Part shown: positions 22,801-34,400 of the stretch, piece by piece
Numbering within the stretch: position 1 is the first letter of the stretch
Layout of the letters: every line of letters starts with the position of its first letter
Source: Mesostigma viride
Taxonomy: Eukaryota; Streptophyta; Mesostigmatophyceae; Mesostigmatales; Mesostigmataceae
Direction of reading: 5' to 3'
Length of the DNA: 64,000 nucleotides
Assembly (NCBI GenBank): GCA_009746045.1
Contig: RPFO01000165.1
Location: 4,054,867-4,118,866, forward strand
Made by a program: the position numbers and the translations under genes
Notes under the pieces: generated by a model
What the model was told of the DNA's origin: nothing
Databases searched by the model: none
What the model saw: only the letters and a program-made list of their open reading frames with translations

Positions 22801-24579
22801 TAAGCTGGCTCTGGCAGGAGTGGGTGAGCCCGTGCCTGTGCCATGTTGGGTGGCTGTAGGGCCTGCCGCGCTTGGTTCAGTTTCTGCTGCAGGGGTTACC
22901 GTGTGTGCTCCTGCGGATGGCAACCATGGTGAGGATGCCGTTGCGGTCGACGATGACCATGCGGACGGTGACAATGCTGTTGGTGTTGTTGGTGCTGACA
23001 TCCTTGCCTGCGGCGATGGCCTGCTACCAAGGGGGGTGTCACCTCCTCCTGCCATCGCTCCACCCTTGTAGCCGCGGTCATATCCCGGTGATGGGCCCCC
23101 ACGCTCAAGGCCAGGTCTCAGAGACGGATCCTCACGCTCAGCGCCCTTCGGAGAAAGGCCCTCATGATCACGCATCGGGGATGCGTCCCCTGGGCTGCCA
23201 CCGCCATCGCCGCCGACGCCATCCTCGCCACCGCCACGTCCACTGCCCGTGCCATCGGTCTTGTCGCCAGGGCTGCCGTTGCCATTGCCCCTGCTATGAT
23301 GTCCCCCGCTTCCCTCGCCACCGGAATGGCTTGAGTAACCCGCCCCCTCCGCTCGCTGACCACCCGCATATCCCCCCTCCTCATGTGGATGCCTTCGGGG
23401 TTCCGCCCCCTCGGCGGGTAACCCGCCTGCGTATCTGCCCTCACCCCTGGCATTGCTGCTGTGGGCGTTCCCACCGCCGGGGCGCTTACTTTGCAACACA
23501 GTACCACCTTCACTGGTGGGGGAACTGTAGGGGACTGGGTGTGCTGCCGCTGGCGAGTGTGCTGGTGGCGTGCTCATGCTCCCCCAGGGGGTCGTCCACG
23601 TCCACTCCCTCACGGCATCGCACACGCGCGGGTGGGACGCCAGCAGCGTGATGGATGCCACCGAGGGCTGCATGAGCCAGCTGGCGACGGCGGCGTGCAG
23701 GATTAGCATGCGGCCGCAGCTGTCGCTGCTATAATTAGCCGCGGCAGCGGTGGGGGGGGCATGGTCCGGCGTGTTGTTGCCACTGCTTACCAGATTGCCA
23801 CCGCAGCCACAACCTGGGCACGAGAATGAGGAGGAGGACACCTGGGTTGCTGCCAGGTCATCATCGCCAGCGACGCTGTCGAACTCGAACCGACCGCCAG
23901 CAGCAGCGTGTGGTTGTGGGCGTAGGTGTGGTGGCCGACCCATGCATGGGCATGGCTGCTGACCCGTGTATGGGTGTGCATGTTGACCGTCCATGCAGGC
24001 CATGCGGGCCTTGTATGCACGCCAGTCCTGGTCAATGTCGGGGATCAGCGTGAACAGAGAGATGCTCGCGGGACCACTGGGCTCGAGGCTCTCGGGATCC
24101 GTCCACGTGGAGCGCCCCTCTGACGTGTCCTCTCCCCGCGAGGCGGTCCCGTTGTCAGCACGTATCCCCGGGCTTTCGAGGTCTGACGTCGGGATTTCCT
24201 CCGCCTGCTGGGGGATCCCAGGCTGGCGCGGTCCGGGGGCTTCTGGCGGAGCATGGCTGCTTGTTATGCGGCCAGGGAGGGCGAGGCCGCCGTCACGATC
24301 AATGGAAGGTGTTTGCTTGGAATCCTGGGCGATTTCGGAATGCGGCCATGACGAGACCAGCTCGTTCCACGTGGAGCAATAACCGGGATCGTGACTCTCG
24401 GCGCGGTCTGGCAAGGCTCTCGCTCTCTTGGCTTCGAATCGTCTTGCACATTGCGGCCATGCTCGATTGTAGATCAGGTTACTGCCAGCCAAGCTGATCA
24501 AGGTTATGACGGCGACCCAATAGAAGCCTCGGCTACTGCCTGCAATCCATGCATATCTACAAATCTGAGCCGGAACCAT
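19891..24579 (-). CDS. Putative type II membrane glycosyltransferase (GT-A-like), poly-Ser expansion
   Basis: One uninterrupted 1562-codon frame. Residues 18-37 (FYWVAVITLISLAGSNLIY) look like a single signal anchor, suggesting a Golgi or ER lumenal enzyme. Conserved-looking blocks are separated by Ser/Pro/Gly-rich inserts: SISLFTLIPDID (about 173), SWLMQPSVASITLLASH (about 300), SRALMFVNSDIILAGEDDVG (about 670, NSD in place of a DxD-type metal site), PRFLAVGHRVDLEGG, GIDYFIFSRAAF (about 1025), LTGRVRWDLWLLYSL and VIDATAAVTAVHLN (about 1325-1365). I recognise this order from predicted glycosyltransferases of plants and bacteria; donor and acceptor are unknown. About 85 serines (1230-1316), encoded by (AAG)n, sit just before the GRVRWD block. 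The gene has no visible intron, unlike both neighbours, although in-frame introns inside the inserts cannot be excluded. The first ATG gives the anchor. Confidence 0.75.
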   Translation of the reverse strand: MVPAQICRYAWIAGSSRGFYWVAVITLISLAGSNLIYNRAWPQCARRFEAKRARALPDRAESHDPGYCSTWNELVSSWPHSEIAQDSKQTPSIDRDGGLALPGRITSSHAPPEAPGPRQPGIPQQAEEIPTSDLESPGIRADNGTASRGEDTSEGRSTWTDPESLEPSGPASISLFTLIPDIDQDWRAYKARMACMDGQHAHPYTGQQPCPCMGRPPHLRPQPHAAAGGRFEFDSVAGDDDLAATQVSSSSFSCPGCGCGGNLVSSGNNTPDHAPPTAAAANYSSDSCGRMLILHAAVASWLMQPSVASITLLASHPRVCDAVREWTWTTPWGSMSTPPAHSPAAAHPVPYSSPTSEGGTVLQSKRPGGGNAHSSNARGEGRYAGGLPAEGAEPRRHPHEEGGYAGGQRAEGAGYSSHSGGEGSGGHHSRGNGNGSPGDKTDGTGSGRGGGEDGVGGDGGGSPGDASPMRDHEGLSPKGAEREDPSLRPGLERGGPSPGYDRGYKGGAMAGGGDTPLGSRPSPQARMSAPTTPTALSPSAWSSSTATASSPWLPSAGAHTVTPAAETEPSAAGPTATQHGTGTGSPTPARASLHHPTPASSKDNGGELLAGGDARPAPRASNAPTRPRLQCVPLTHPDCFRPSVAPGVPTMDCVFRQGLASSPASSRALMFVNSDIILAGEDDVGALVAAASSAFPRFLAVGHRVDLEGGLPPELATYRHLGVGADKHSKGGSGRPGEKKMEANHGLQDVRSLQAEGEAEPDGRLRATSTGQHAAGPGGVTHAPGAAVSDAGASWSRQGGGQALQGRATSSVEDLVVKGPPPPGPVAPAPAAALPVAARPGSSVPLGRKGAGHVRSPPLLERQGLHVERMLGGRGAGGEVGGISRDGTQGSGWTSRKGWEEGLREKLGAASFPLRALSLSSVSRDTSRPNASSSSSSSPQSAACGDRQLWREGKGGTASGRGRQQRHGHSGGNIPVAAPNCRAKAGHHHQQQQQQQKGPALDGIASWQQGVRQVAAARGSLHGEFGIDYFIFSRAAFCLDAGEEGPGTLAAGGQGEGSKGEASEEDVAPRGVRRADGHIRSAVLPQGASPQANGSISISSDGDAVHAGRGVGMGMDDGQGKGGLADGQGHALLGEVNEVASIRCASSASDGMRADAGAGELRPREDRSMAGDEEAETRQLQQQQPPPQPPPQRQLAHPRQQGSELGVAYPQGQEVSEGQEGQLASSGTAPCSSSSSSSSSSSSSSSSSSSSSSSSSSSSSSSSSSSSSSSSSSSSSSSSSSSSSSSSSSSSSSSSSSSSSSSSSSSSSSSSSSSSSCERPFSMLPFLTGRVRWDLWLLYSLARRPSVMVIDATAAVTAVHLNAPGVPLDASHRRVGTDYNLALSEGRGGGTMGLDTREVPAGWVNFFKGSRAKLVHGVNSADVRAAWVTEGELAGRGNVTDGSADDAGLTRVAAPGASLGEEERLSTFSFSSWEDGSATRWLLSQNMSSPRNGTEASQPAGPWGHTKAAPGSCVPDVIGGSPAISCAHVDRLTSRRQGIVFTANTGALKRAWDESAASGPQS
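20632..20886. repeat. (AAG)n trinucleotide array, about 85 copies
   Basis: A perfect array within the glycosyltransferase frame, read as serine (TCT) on the minus strand. The other frames would give poly-Phe, poly-Leu, poly-Lys, poly-Glu or poly-Arg; only the serine frame continues into conserved-looking sequence on both sides. Confidence 0.98.
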
Positions 24580-25421
24580 TGAGCGTGTGCTTATGAGCTA
24601 GGCGGCATTTTCTTCTGTGTGTCTTCTTCGTCCCGCTTGCCTCAAAATAACGTGCACCCCTTCCGACCATGACAGGACGGTCTCACAACGCTTCATGCCA
24701 GCAGGGCCTGGACGTCGCCAGCTGCACACCCGACACCGACGACCGCAAACGCAACGTCCCCATCCTTTGATGCACTATACCACAAAGATGTCCTCGAGGA
24801 ATTTTGCGAAATATGACGCGTGACATACAGCGGCAGTCGCGTCGGGCGACTTCTGGGTGACGACTGACAAGACCCGTTGGTTGGGGTGTGTCATTTTATG
24901 TCGTTGTACGTCTTTTGCTGTGGCTCTGCCATAGGTGACTGTGGTCACGTTCTTGGCGACACGTGTAAGCGAACTACGTTACCGTTCGGTGTCGACTGCC
25001 CGATATTCCCGCCAGTTCGAGATCTTGGTAACCCCGGTACATAAGCGGTAAGACAGTGTTCCAGTGGACAGTCGACACTGAATCACTGATGAAGTGGTAA
25101 GAGCTATGAGCTAAACCACAAATGATATAGCTGGCTGGTTTACAACAGGAAAAATAATCATATCGGTTTTGTAAGGGTACGCCGTGGTAATCTGTGCTCA
25201 AAACAGGCGAGCACGCAGGTCAACAGGCAACACATCGCCACGGAGAATACGCACAGGATGCGGCTGCAATGTGGCAAACAAAACAACGGGCTCAGTGTGC
25301 TCTTGAATTGTGATCAGGCATGCAACTTTTACTAATTTATACTATCTGGTCACCTTCATAAGAAAAGCACGGTGTGGACGCGCTACCCCGAGGCGTTGGG
25401 TCCATAGCAAGTGCCTCCGAC
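24580..25421. promoter_or_regulatory. Divergent upstream region of the glycosyltransferase and HEN1
   Basis: An 842-bp stretch between the two outward-facing start codons with no coding signal. No clear TATA box was recognised. The assignment as a shared promoter is inferred from the gene arrangement; an additional upstream exon of HEN1 could also lie here. Confidence 0.5.
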
Positions 25422-28400
25422 ATGGGTCTGCCGTTTAAGGCCAATCTGTATAGTCATTGCATGAGAGTTTTCAAGAAGCCACCAGTTTACGACATTGTTC
25501 CCCATCCTGGCCCCCCACCCCTCTTCGCGGCAGTGGTCACGTTGCCAGACGGCCGTCGATTTCCTGAGTCAGACATTCCAGCCAACCGCTGCTCTCGCAA
25601 GGCAGACGCAGAGCAGAAAGCCGCAGAATTAGCCTGGTTGGAGGTAAGCTGGAACCTGAGCGAAAATGATGCAAATGTCTAGACTTGTCGCACAATCTGC
25701 AACCCAATCGGCGTTCTTACTAAAATGTGCTGAAGTTTACCTGTACCCACTCCAAATTCCCCGACATCACCCAGTTGTCCACGCCCGGAGTTAATACTGG
25801 TGACGCATCGGCTGCGCCTGCGGAGGAGACCGACCCATGGGCGGAGCTTCGAAAGGAAATCGAGAGCTTCTTCTCCGATAAGGTGCACAGCTTACCTAGG
25901 TGCTTTTTCTATTCCTCCGCTCCCACTCTGAGGATATACCCTGGACTACAGAGAACTTAATTGCAGATAGGTTAGCGCGGTTCCTGCTTCTTGTTTCAAC
26001 TTTTAATACGGTGTAGCCCCCCATGTCTGTGGGCATGTATGGTGGATGTGTTTGGCCTGCGCCGACATCCAGGTCGGCCAGTACACAGACCCCTGTCTGC
26101 GGGATACCCCATGTTTGCCCCTGGCATGAATAGAACCAGTTAGGCTGTGATAATTGACCGCCCAACAGGATAACGCAGTAAGCTACGTGTGCCATATGCC
26201 ACTAGAGCATGCTGCCACTGCAATCTTCCATTCATTCTGGACCAGCAACATCGTTACGTTTTTTTTTTTCTTATTTAAAACTCCGCATCATTCGCTTCAT
26301 GCATCCCGTGTAGCTTTGTTCATATCCTGAACTCGATTAAGATGCCTTATTATTTCTTCCACTGTATAATCCTTATTATATTTCTTATGATATTTCTTTG
26401 CAAATCGACAATCCTGGACCTTAAGCCCTTTGTCTTGGCTACAACCACCAAGGGGACTGCAGTCACCGCACACCCCTTATACCCGTGTCTACATCGTGGC
26501 GGTGCCAAGATGTTAGCTTCTCCCGCTTCCCTTCAGCTTCCCACAGCCAAACCTCTCCCTCTCTCTAGAACTAAATGTATCCTATACAACACGGTCCGCC
26601 ATGTTTAAAGCATGAAACTGTCCTACACCTGGCGGGCTTGGCCTCTCTCTCATTTAATTATCTCAAGATCTCAATTGGCACATTATTATTATTATTGTTA
26701 TTATTATTATTTAGTACAAAAAATGAAACCGAACGACCACGGTTATGCTTTCCATAACACTACTACATAAATACATAAAAATAGATTAACGGCTGCCTGC
26801 CCATACCGAACAGCGCGTGTGTCGATCTACGGTTACTGTCTAGACACCGAGTGGTCACCATACATGGTTGTACAGTTCATAGCAACAAGCCAGTATCCCG
26901 TCTCGGCCCCCCTCCCCCGCCCCCCTTTTGAGATCCCATCAACGGGATGGACCCCCCCAATCCATTCCCCCCCATGTCCCATTTGCCTTTGTCACGCGCT
27001 GCACAATTGGAATTGGGTATTTTAAACGACGGAAACAACCTGCGCCCTCCATGCGTCGCACAATGGAGGGGGTGGGGGGGAGGATTTCCGGCTTGGGCGC
27101 ACTACGCCACTATGCGGTCAGTACTGAGACTAATATGATGATCGTTTCATGTTCCGTTTTTTACCATCATTTCTTGCATGGATATTGTTTCCTGTGCAGG
27201 CGTTTGCGTCCAACTCGGCCATCCGGCTGCAGCATCTCCTCGCAAGGCAGGCCTGCAGGGGTGGCCTGCCCCTCTGCCTGGTCGCCAACGTGCACACCGG
27301 AGTCAAGGCCAGGTGTCTCCTTCTGGACCCCCTGTGCGACCTGCACCCTGGCAGGTGCCTGGATCTCATCACGCGGGCGCTCTCTACCGCGGAATCAGGC
27401 TCCGAGCGGCCACCTGGTGGCAGCGGGTGTCCCGCTCCGTCGTTCACGACCACCACCTGGGATGCTAATGCCGGCGATGGTCCACTTAAACTCCGGGATA
27501 TCCTCGGGGATGCCAGTAACCAGGGCCAGCTCGAGTTCCCTGGTGCCCAGGGGCAAACTGGCGGCGCGCTGTCATGCGTGTACCTGGATGATGCGGGCCT
27601 GTTGTGGAAACGAGCCACCGCGGATAGCTCCCGCCCAGAATGGGATGACCCGGTACGTGGAGCATTTCTGGGGCCTTGAAGCCGCTGACTCCCCATTCAG
27701 TAGGCCCTATTCTTGAGTGCATGCGGCTGGCAGCTGTTGCCGGCGTTTAGCTTACCGACGCGAAAACCAGGAAACAAGTAGTAGCGTGAAGTAAGCGCAG
27801 TGTGACCGGTTGGTCGGGACGCTTGCGCTCTCATGCCATGATGCTTCCTCCCCCCCACATGCACTGGCGCGCTCTGCCTTGATGCTTCCTCCCCCCCACA
27901 TGCACTTGTGCTCGCATACCTTGATTCTTCCTCCCTCCCACATGCACTCGCGCTTGCATGCCTTGATGCTGCCTCCCTCCCACATGCACTCGTGCTCTGC
28001 CTTGATGCTTCCTTCCTCCCACATGCACTCGCGCTCTGCCTTGATGCTGCCTCCCTCCCACATGCACTTGTGCTCGCATGCCTTGATGCTTCCTCCCTCG
28101 CACATGCACTCGCGCTCGCATGCCTTGATGCTGCCTCCCCCGCCCCCCCCCCACATTTTCCAATCGCAGGATCGTTCTAAGAGGGCCAAGAGTGAGTCCG
28201 CTGCCCCAACGAGCATTGAAGGGGAGCAGGGCAGGGCTGCTGCCCAGGGACTCGGCACCGGACCGATGGGTGAGGATGCGCCAGTAGACAGTGCCCACCC
28301 GATAACCAGGTTGACTCCATCACAAGACGGGCAGGCAGGCCCCATGGGTGACAGTGCCCCAGCAGGTGACAATGCCCCAGCAGGTGCAGCCGCAGCGTCG

Positions 28401-31400
28401 ACGATGGTACAAGACGGGCGGGTCGACCCGCGTTTGAATGAGTTGCTGATGGTGCACTTCACGGTGGAGGAGCGCCGCAGGAGGGATGAAGAGAGGGCAG
28501 CCAGGGAACGCGACAAAGCCGCCGCTGCCAAGCAGGTGGGCTGCTGCCCTTGAGGGGGGTGGGCAGGTTGGTGGTGGACAGGTTGGTGGTCGGCAGGTTG
28601 CTGGTCGGCAGGTTGGTGGTGGCAGGTTGGTGGACAATACGACACGAGTCTTCTATATGACACTAGTTTTCTATCGCGTTCTTGTATGTGTGTGTGATGT
28701 TTTATTTGTGCAAATAACACATTCTATGCAAATATATTTGTGCAAATAACACATTCTAAGCTTCAAATATGATTCTATTAACCTTGTAACCTAAGGGTGA
28801 CCAGACTTGGCGTAGATCAGATTCAGGCCGCAGCGGCCTGAAAAATGTTCGTCATGCCAGGCTCTGTAAACCCAGAGGTAGCCGCTATCCTTCCTGAGCA
28901 CTGACAAGATCCTTCCATCGCACGCTAAGGAAACTTTGTTCAGCGAACCGCGATTCTTTGCTGCCACTGCGATGGCGACACTGCTGCCTCCACTAGGACC
29001 GACGCCGAGTCCAACAACTTGTTGGTGGGGGTAAGAGATGCAAGCTTTAGGTAGGGCTTGCCTCGGGCAGCGGTGGCACTGCCGCGGTCGAAGCTGCCCT
29101 ATACCCTAACCCTGTGCTGTTGCTGCTGCTGTTGCTGCAGCTGGCTCGTTTTCCAGCGGCGAGATGATGACGGGGAATACACCCTTCACGAATTACTAGG
29201 ACAGGTTTTTGGTTTGGACTTTGAGTGGCGTGTCTTCCTCGCTCTCAAGCTGCTGCTCGCTCCAATTTTCATGCAACGTACGGTAAGGGGCCAAGGGCCC
29301 GATGGTGCTCGTCATGGCCTTTCTTATCTTTGCACAGTGCTTCATTGGTACAAATGAGCATGGTTTAAGCTAATGTAGATAAGTTGCCTCACACGGAGGA
29401 CTTGAACCCTGGACCCTGGTTGCATCCTTGAGCACGAACTAATGGTCGGCTGCCCAGTATCGGAAGAAGAACAAGAATAAGAATAAGGTAGCCAGGATTC
29501 ATATCAAATTTCTATTTATGTATGGATTCTCAATGTGCTGGATGTTTCTTTTTCCCTGTAAGCAGGAAGCCGCGACTCCAAAGTCAGCTGGTACCATGTC
29601 CACTCCTGGCGACCTACCCCTCGACACCAGCACCCTCACCACTGAGGGGAGCATAACCCCGAAGGCACCCAGCCAATACGGGAAGCCGATCGTCCCTGGC
29701 TCTCCCCTGAGCCAGACGTATCAGATGGTCTACATACCGGCGGATTGGCGGAACCCCCTGCAGGTGTTGCGTTTGCCAGTGTGTGGGGACGGCCACTACG
29801 TGCAGCAGATCGCCAGGGAGCTGGGGGTGCCAGTGGGGGAGGTCGCTGCTTCCAGGTGCGTTCACGATGACGTGAACCGCATCGGTGTGTCTGATGTTCT
29901 CCCTCGTGCCTTGCATGCGCATGTGTGTGTGTGTGTGTGTTGTGTGTGTGTCTGTGGTGCCAGGATGATAGGCCCCCCGTTGGTATACCACACACACACA
30001 CACACACACACGCACACACGATACGGTACTATAGTGACCACACACGCACACAGGATACGATACTATAGTGACCACACACATGTGGAGAGTCCAGGACGGT
30101 TCCTGTGTAAACGCGCGCGCACGAGCTATATAGGGACCAGGGCAGGAATGGATTGTGCCTCGCACGCGTTCCCTCCTTATGCAGTAACCAGTCCCGCCAC
30201 CCCCCCTGCATAGTTGTACTGGCAGCAGTCAGCGCCCGTTCTCCCCGACCGACCGCGGTGGTAATCAGTGCCCATTCCCCCCGACCCACCGCCAGTCCAT
30301 GTGGCGCTTTACTGCATTCCCGACTGACCATCACACGCAGCCTTCCGCTTCCATCAAACGATCCAAGCTGATACCTCTAACTAGGCCAGGCGACATCTGT
30401 TACTATTATAGCATACTATACTACTACTATGTTATACTATATCATACTATATTGTACTTCTGTATCATACTATATTGTACTTCTATGTAATAATATATTG
30501 GACTTCTGTATCATACTATCATATTCATTGTTACCCCCAGGCTTCCCATAAAAATGGTAATGTTTGGGAAGTAGGAGCATCCTTGTCATGACATGCACTT
30601 GTGTCATGCGGGCGGGCGGTGCTGTGTCTTGCGCCCGCAACCCCCCCGCGCTAATAATAGACAATCATACTAATATTAGCTCATCTTTTGATGACACACA
30701 CACCACCATACACGCACATGCATCTCACGAGCGAGCAGGCCCGCCAGCGCGTCCTTCATGAAGACCTGTCGCGTGTACTTTGGCAGCAGCCACCACGGCA
30801 GCACTGGCTCGGTTGCCAGAAGCAACCAAACCAGTGCCGGGGCCAGCAGCAGCACACATGTCCCGAATGCGCCGTCCCATGCCAGGCGCAATGATGCAAC
30901 TGGAGCCGTGACCCAGGCAAGCCCTGAGCTTGCATCCGGCACGCCTTGCGACTGCGACTGCGAGATGATGGCGGACGCGCTTGATGGTCCAGAGGACGCG
31001 TGCATGAACATCGACGGACTTGGCCATTCCAGGGACCCACCTGGCCACTTGTCAGGCGATCCGATGCGCGGTGTCGATATAAATAGGAGTGTGTGCGCGG
31101 AGTCAAACATTCGTGGCGTGTGTGACGTGTCAAACCGCAGCGAGGATGGAGATGCACATGGGGCAGGGCAGCCAGGCGGGACCGGGAACATTGGGGGGAG
31201 CGCGGGCCACGATGCCAGCTGGGGGACCAGTATGGATGGCCACAGGGCGGATGCCAGCATTTGCATCAACTGGCGTGCCAGCGACCTGGCGCGCTGCCTC
31301 GTGCAAGGGGATGCCGTCATCGCGTGCGTCGGCCCTTCCTATCTGGACGGCGTCCCCTTGGTGGTGTTCATGGACATCGGAGAGGACGACGTGCAAGCGT

Positions 31401-34400
31401 GGGTGTCATCGCCGCTTTTCTCGTTTGCATCACATCAGCTGCTCGCATCCCCTGCCCACGCTGATAAGACCTTGCGCGTCACATTCTTTCCTATTGTGTG
31501 GTCAGTCTTTTTATTGCCGTGTCGTTTCACCCTTCTGAGAATACTGGGTACTGGGACGGAACGGAGCTTCGTGGATGGCCACTTGTCATTGCTCACAGCA
31601 CGTGCACACACACACTCGCACACGCGCACGTGCACGCGCGCACACACACCGAAAAATAGGTTAGACATCCGTAGTTTTCAAGGTCAACCCCTTCTTGTTT
31701 TGAATTGTCACAACTAGCCAGTGACCGGTAAACCATGGAGGCTGTTCAGCTCACCTTCCTACTTCCGTCTCACATCTACCACACATGCCTAGCATTCCCT
31801 GCCCCCCTCAGCATGTTTTTATCTGTCCCTGCACCCTGCAGGGCACTGTTGTCTCCCAGCAGAATGCTGAACGCTTTCTTTGACTAAAGGCAAGGGCGTA
31901 GCCATTCTGTAAAAGTGTCTGCTGAAGTCTCTGCTAATCAGTTTTCTAGCGCTGCTAAAAGTTCTTCTGAAGTCTTCTGCTATTCCTACTCTAGACAGCA
32001 ACTTTCTTTTCTGCCGATGCTCTTGGCTGACATATCGAGCTGCTGATAACCCATTCTCATTCTTTGCGTGGGCTCGCACCTTTGCGTGGAATAATGATCG
32101 TTTTATTTTAAATTTATGTCTCCACTCGCATAAAACTATTTCCCGTCAAGCAGGCTCCTGCTGGCGCGCCATCCGCTGGGCCAATACCGACAAAGTCGCA
32201 ACGGGGCGTTGATCTGTCAATTGCCCTCTGCGTTCCGGGGGGGCGACAGCTGGCAGGTAAAGGGTTGGGTTGCATGACAACAGCTGGCTATATTATCACA
32301 AACTCCTATGTATTTTCTGCCGTTGTTTGCTAAAATAACAATTATCAACGGATTTCTACTGCTGCAATATTGAACTTACCACAATCTCCCTAGCTCTTGT
32401 CATAGGGCAAAGTTTTGTCCTCCTTGCTTGCTAACAAAGCCTGGTAAGGTGAGGTGTACTGAAAGGCAGTCCATGCTTCAACAACCATTAGGATCCCTGC
32501 CGTCTGTGCTAGCTGTTATAATGGATGTTGTGATAACAGGATCCCTGCCGTCTGTGCTAGCTGTTATAATGGATGTTGTGATAACAGGATCCCCGCAGTC
32601 TGTGCTAGCTGTTATAATGGATGTTGTGATAACAGGATCCCCGCAGTCTGTGCTAGCTGTTATAATGGATGTTGTGATAACAGGATCCCCGCAGTCTGTG
32701 CTAGCTGTTATAATGGATGTTGTGATAACAGGATCCCCGCAGTCTGTGCTAGCTGTTATAATGGATGTTGTGATAACAGGATCCCTGCAGTCTGTGCTAG
32801 CTGTTATAATGGATGTTGTGATAACAGGATCCCTGCCGTCTGTGCTAGCTGTTATAATGGATGTTGTGATAACAGGATCCCTGCCGTCTGTGCTAGCTGT
32901 TATAATGGATGTTGTGATAACAGGATCCCTGCCGTCTGTGCTAGCTGTTATAATTGATGTTGTGATAACAGGATCCCTGCCGTCTGTGCTAGCTGTTATA
33001 ATGGATGTTGTGATAACAGGATCCCTGCCGTCTGTGCTAGCTGTTATAATGGATGTTGTGATAACAGGATCCCTGCCGTCTGTGCTAGCTGTTATAATGG
33101 ATGTTGTGATAACAGGATCCCTGCCGTCTGTGCTAGCTGTTATAATGGATGTTGTGATAACAGGATCCCTGCCGTCTGTGCTAGCTGTTATAATTGATGT
33201 TGTGATAACAGGATCCCTGCCGTCTGTGCTAGCTGTTATAATGGATGTTGTGATAACAGGATCCCCGCAGTCTGTGCTAGCTGTTATAATGGATGTTGTG
33301 ATAACAGGATCCCTGCCGTCTGTGCTAGCTGTTATAATGGATGTTGTGATAACAGGATCCCCGCAGTCTGTGCTAGCTGTTATAATGGATGTTGTGATAA
33401 CAGGATCCCTGCCGTCTGTGCTAGCTGTTATAATGGATGTTGTGATAACAGGATCCCTGCCGTCTGTGCTAGCTGTTATAATGGATGTTGTGATAACAGG
33501 ATCCCTGCAGTCTGTGCTAGCTGTTATAATGGATGTTGTGATAACAGGATCCCTGCCGTCTGTGCTAGCTGTTATAATGGATGTTGTGATAACAGGATCC
33601 CTGCCGTCTGTGCTAGCTGTTATAATGGATGTTGTGATAACAGGATCCCTGCCGTCTGTGCTAGCTGTTATAATGGATGTTGTGATAACAGGATCCCTGC
33701 AATACATTTCTTGGTTTTGGTCCATTGGAGTTTCTTCCCACAGATACAACGCTGGTTTGAACTCGGCATAGTTTGGAAACTTACTGTGCGGATGTCAATG
33801 TTCGCTTGCCAGCATGAGTCTGGGAGCATTGTTCACGAATGCCTGAGCTCACTGCCCGGTTTTTCTTTTCGTCGTGGGCCCCTCAACTCCAACGTCAACC
33901 CTCCTCCTCGTACCAATGTCTTCCCGTGCGTGTCGTGCAGGGCAAGATGCCCAAGGCTCTCCTCCATGACATCTGCGACCAGCTGCAGTTTAAGCCGCCC
34001 AGCTACACCGTAGCACAACCGGGTGCCGGTAAGCATTCATGCAGTGACCACTGATAGTGCATACTATAGTAGTGTAGCAACAGTGGGTGCCGGTAAGCAT
34101 TCATGCAGTGCACACTATAGTAGTGTAGCAACAGTGGGTGCCGGTAAGCATTCATGCAGTGACCACCGATAGTGCATACTATAGTAGTGTAGCAACAGTG
34201 GGTGCCAGTAAGCATTCATGCAGTGACCACCGATAGTGCACACTATAGTAGTGTAGCAACAGTGGGTGCCGGTAAGCATTCATGCAGTGCACACTATAGT
34301 AGTGTAGCAACAGTGGGTGCCGGTAAGCATTCATGCAGTGACCACCGATAGTGCATACTATAGTAGTGTAGCAACAGTGGGTGCCAGTAAGCATTCATGC

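Noticed and set aside
30676-31320. 214-codon minus-strand frame
   Set aside because: It is antisense to HEN1 exon 7, whose sense frame aligns with plant HEN1.
32428-33771. Open frames of 447 (plus) and 423 (minus) codons
   Set aside because: They are created by a 48-bp tandem array with a period divisible by three inside a HEN1 intron; no non-repetitive coding sequence is attached.
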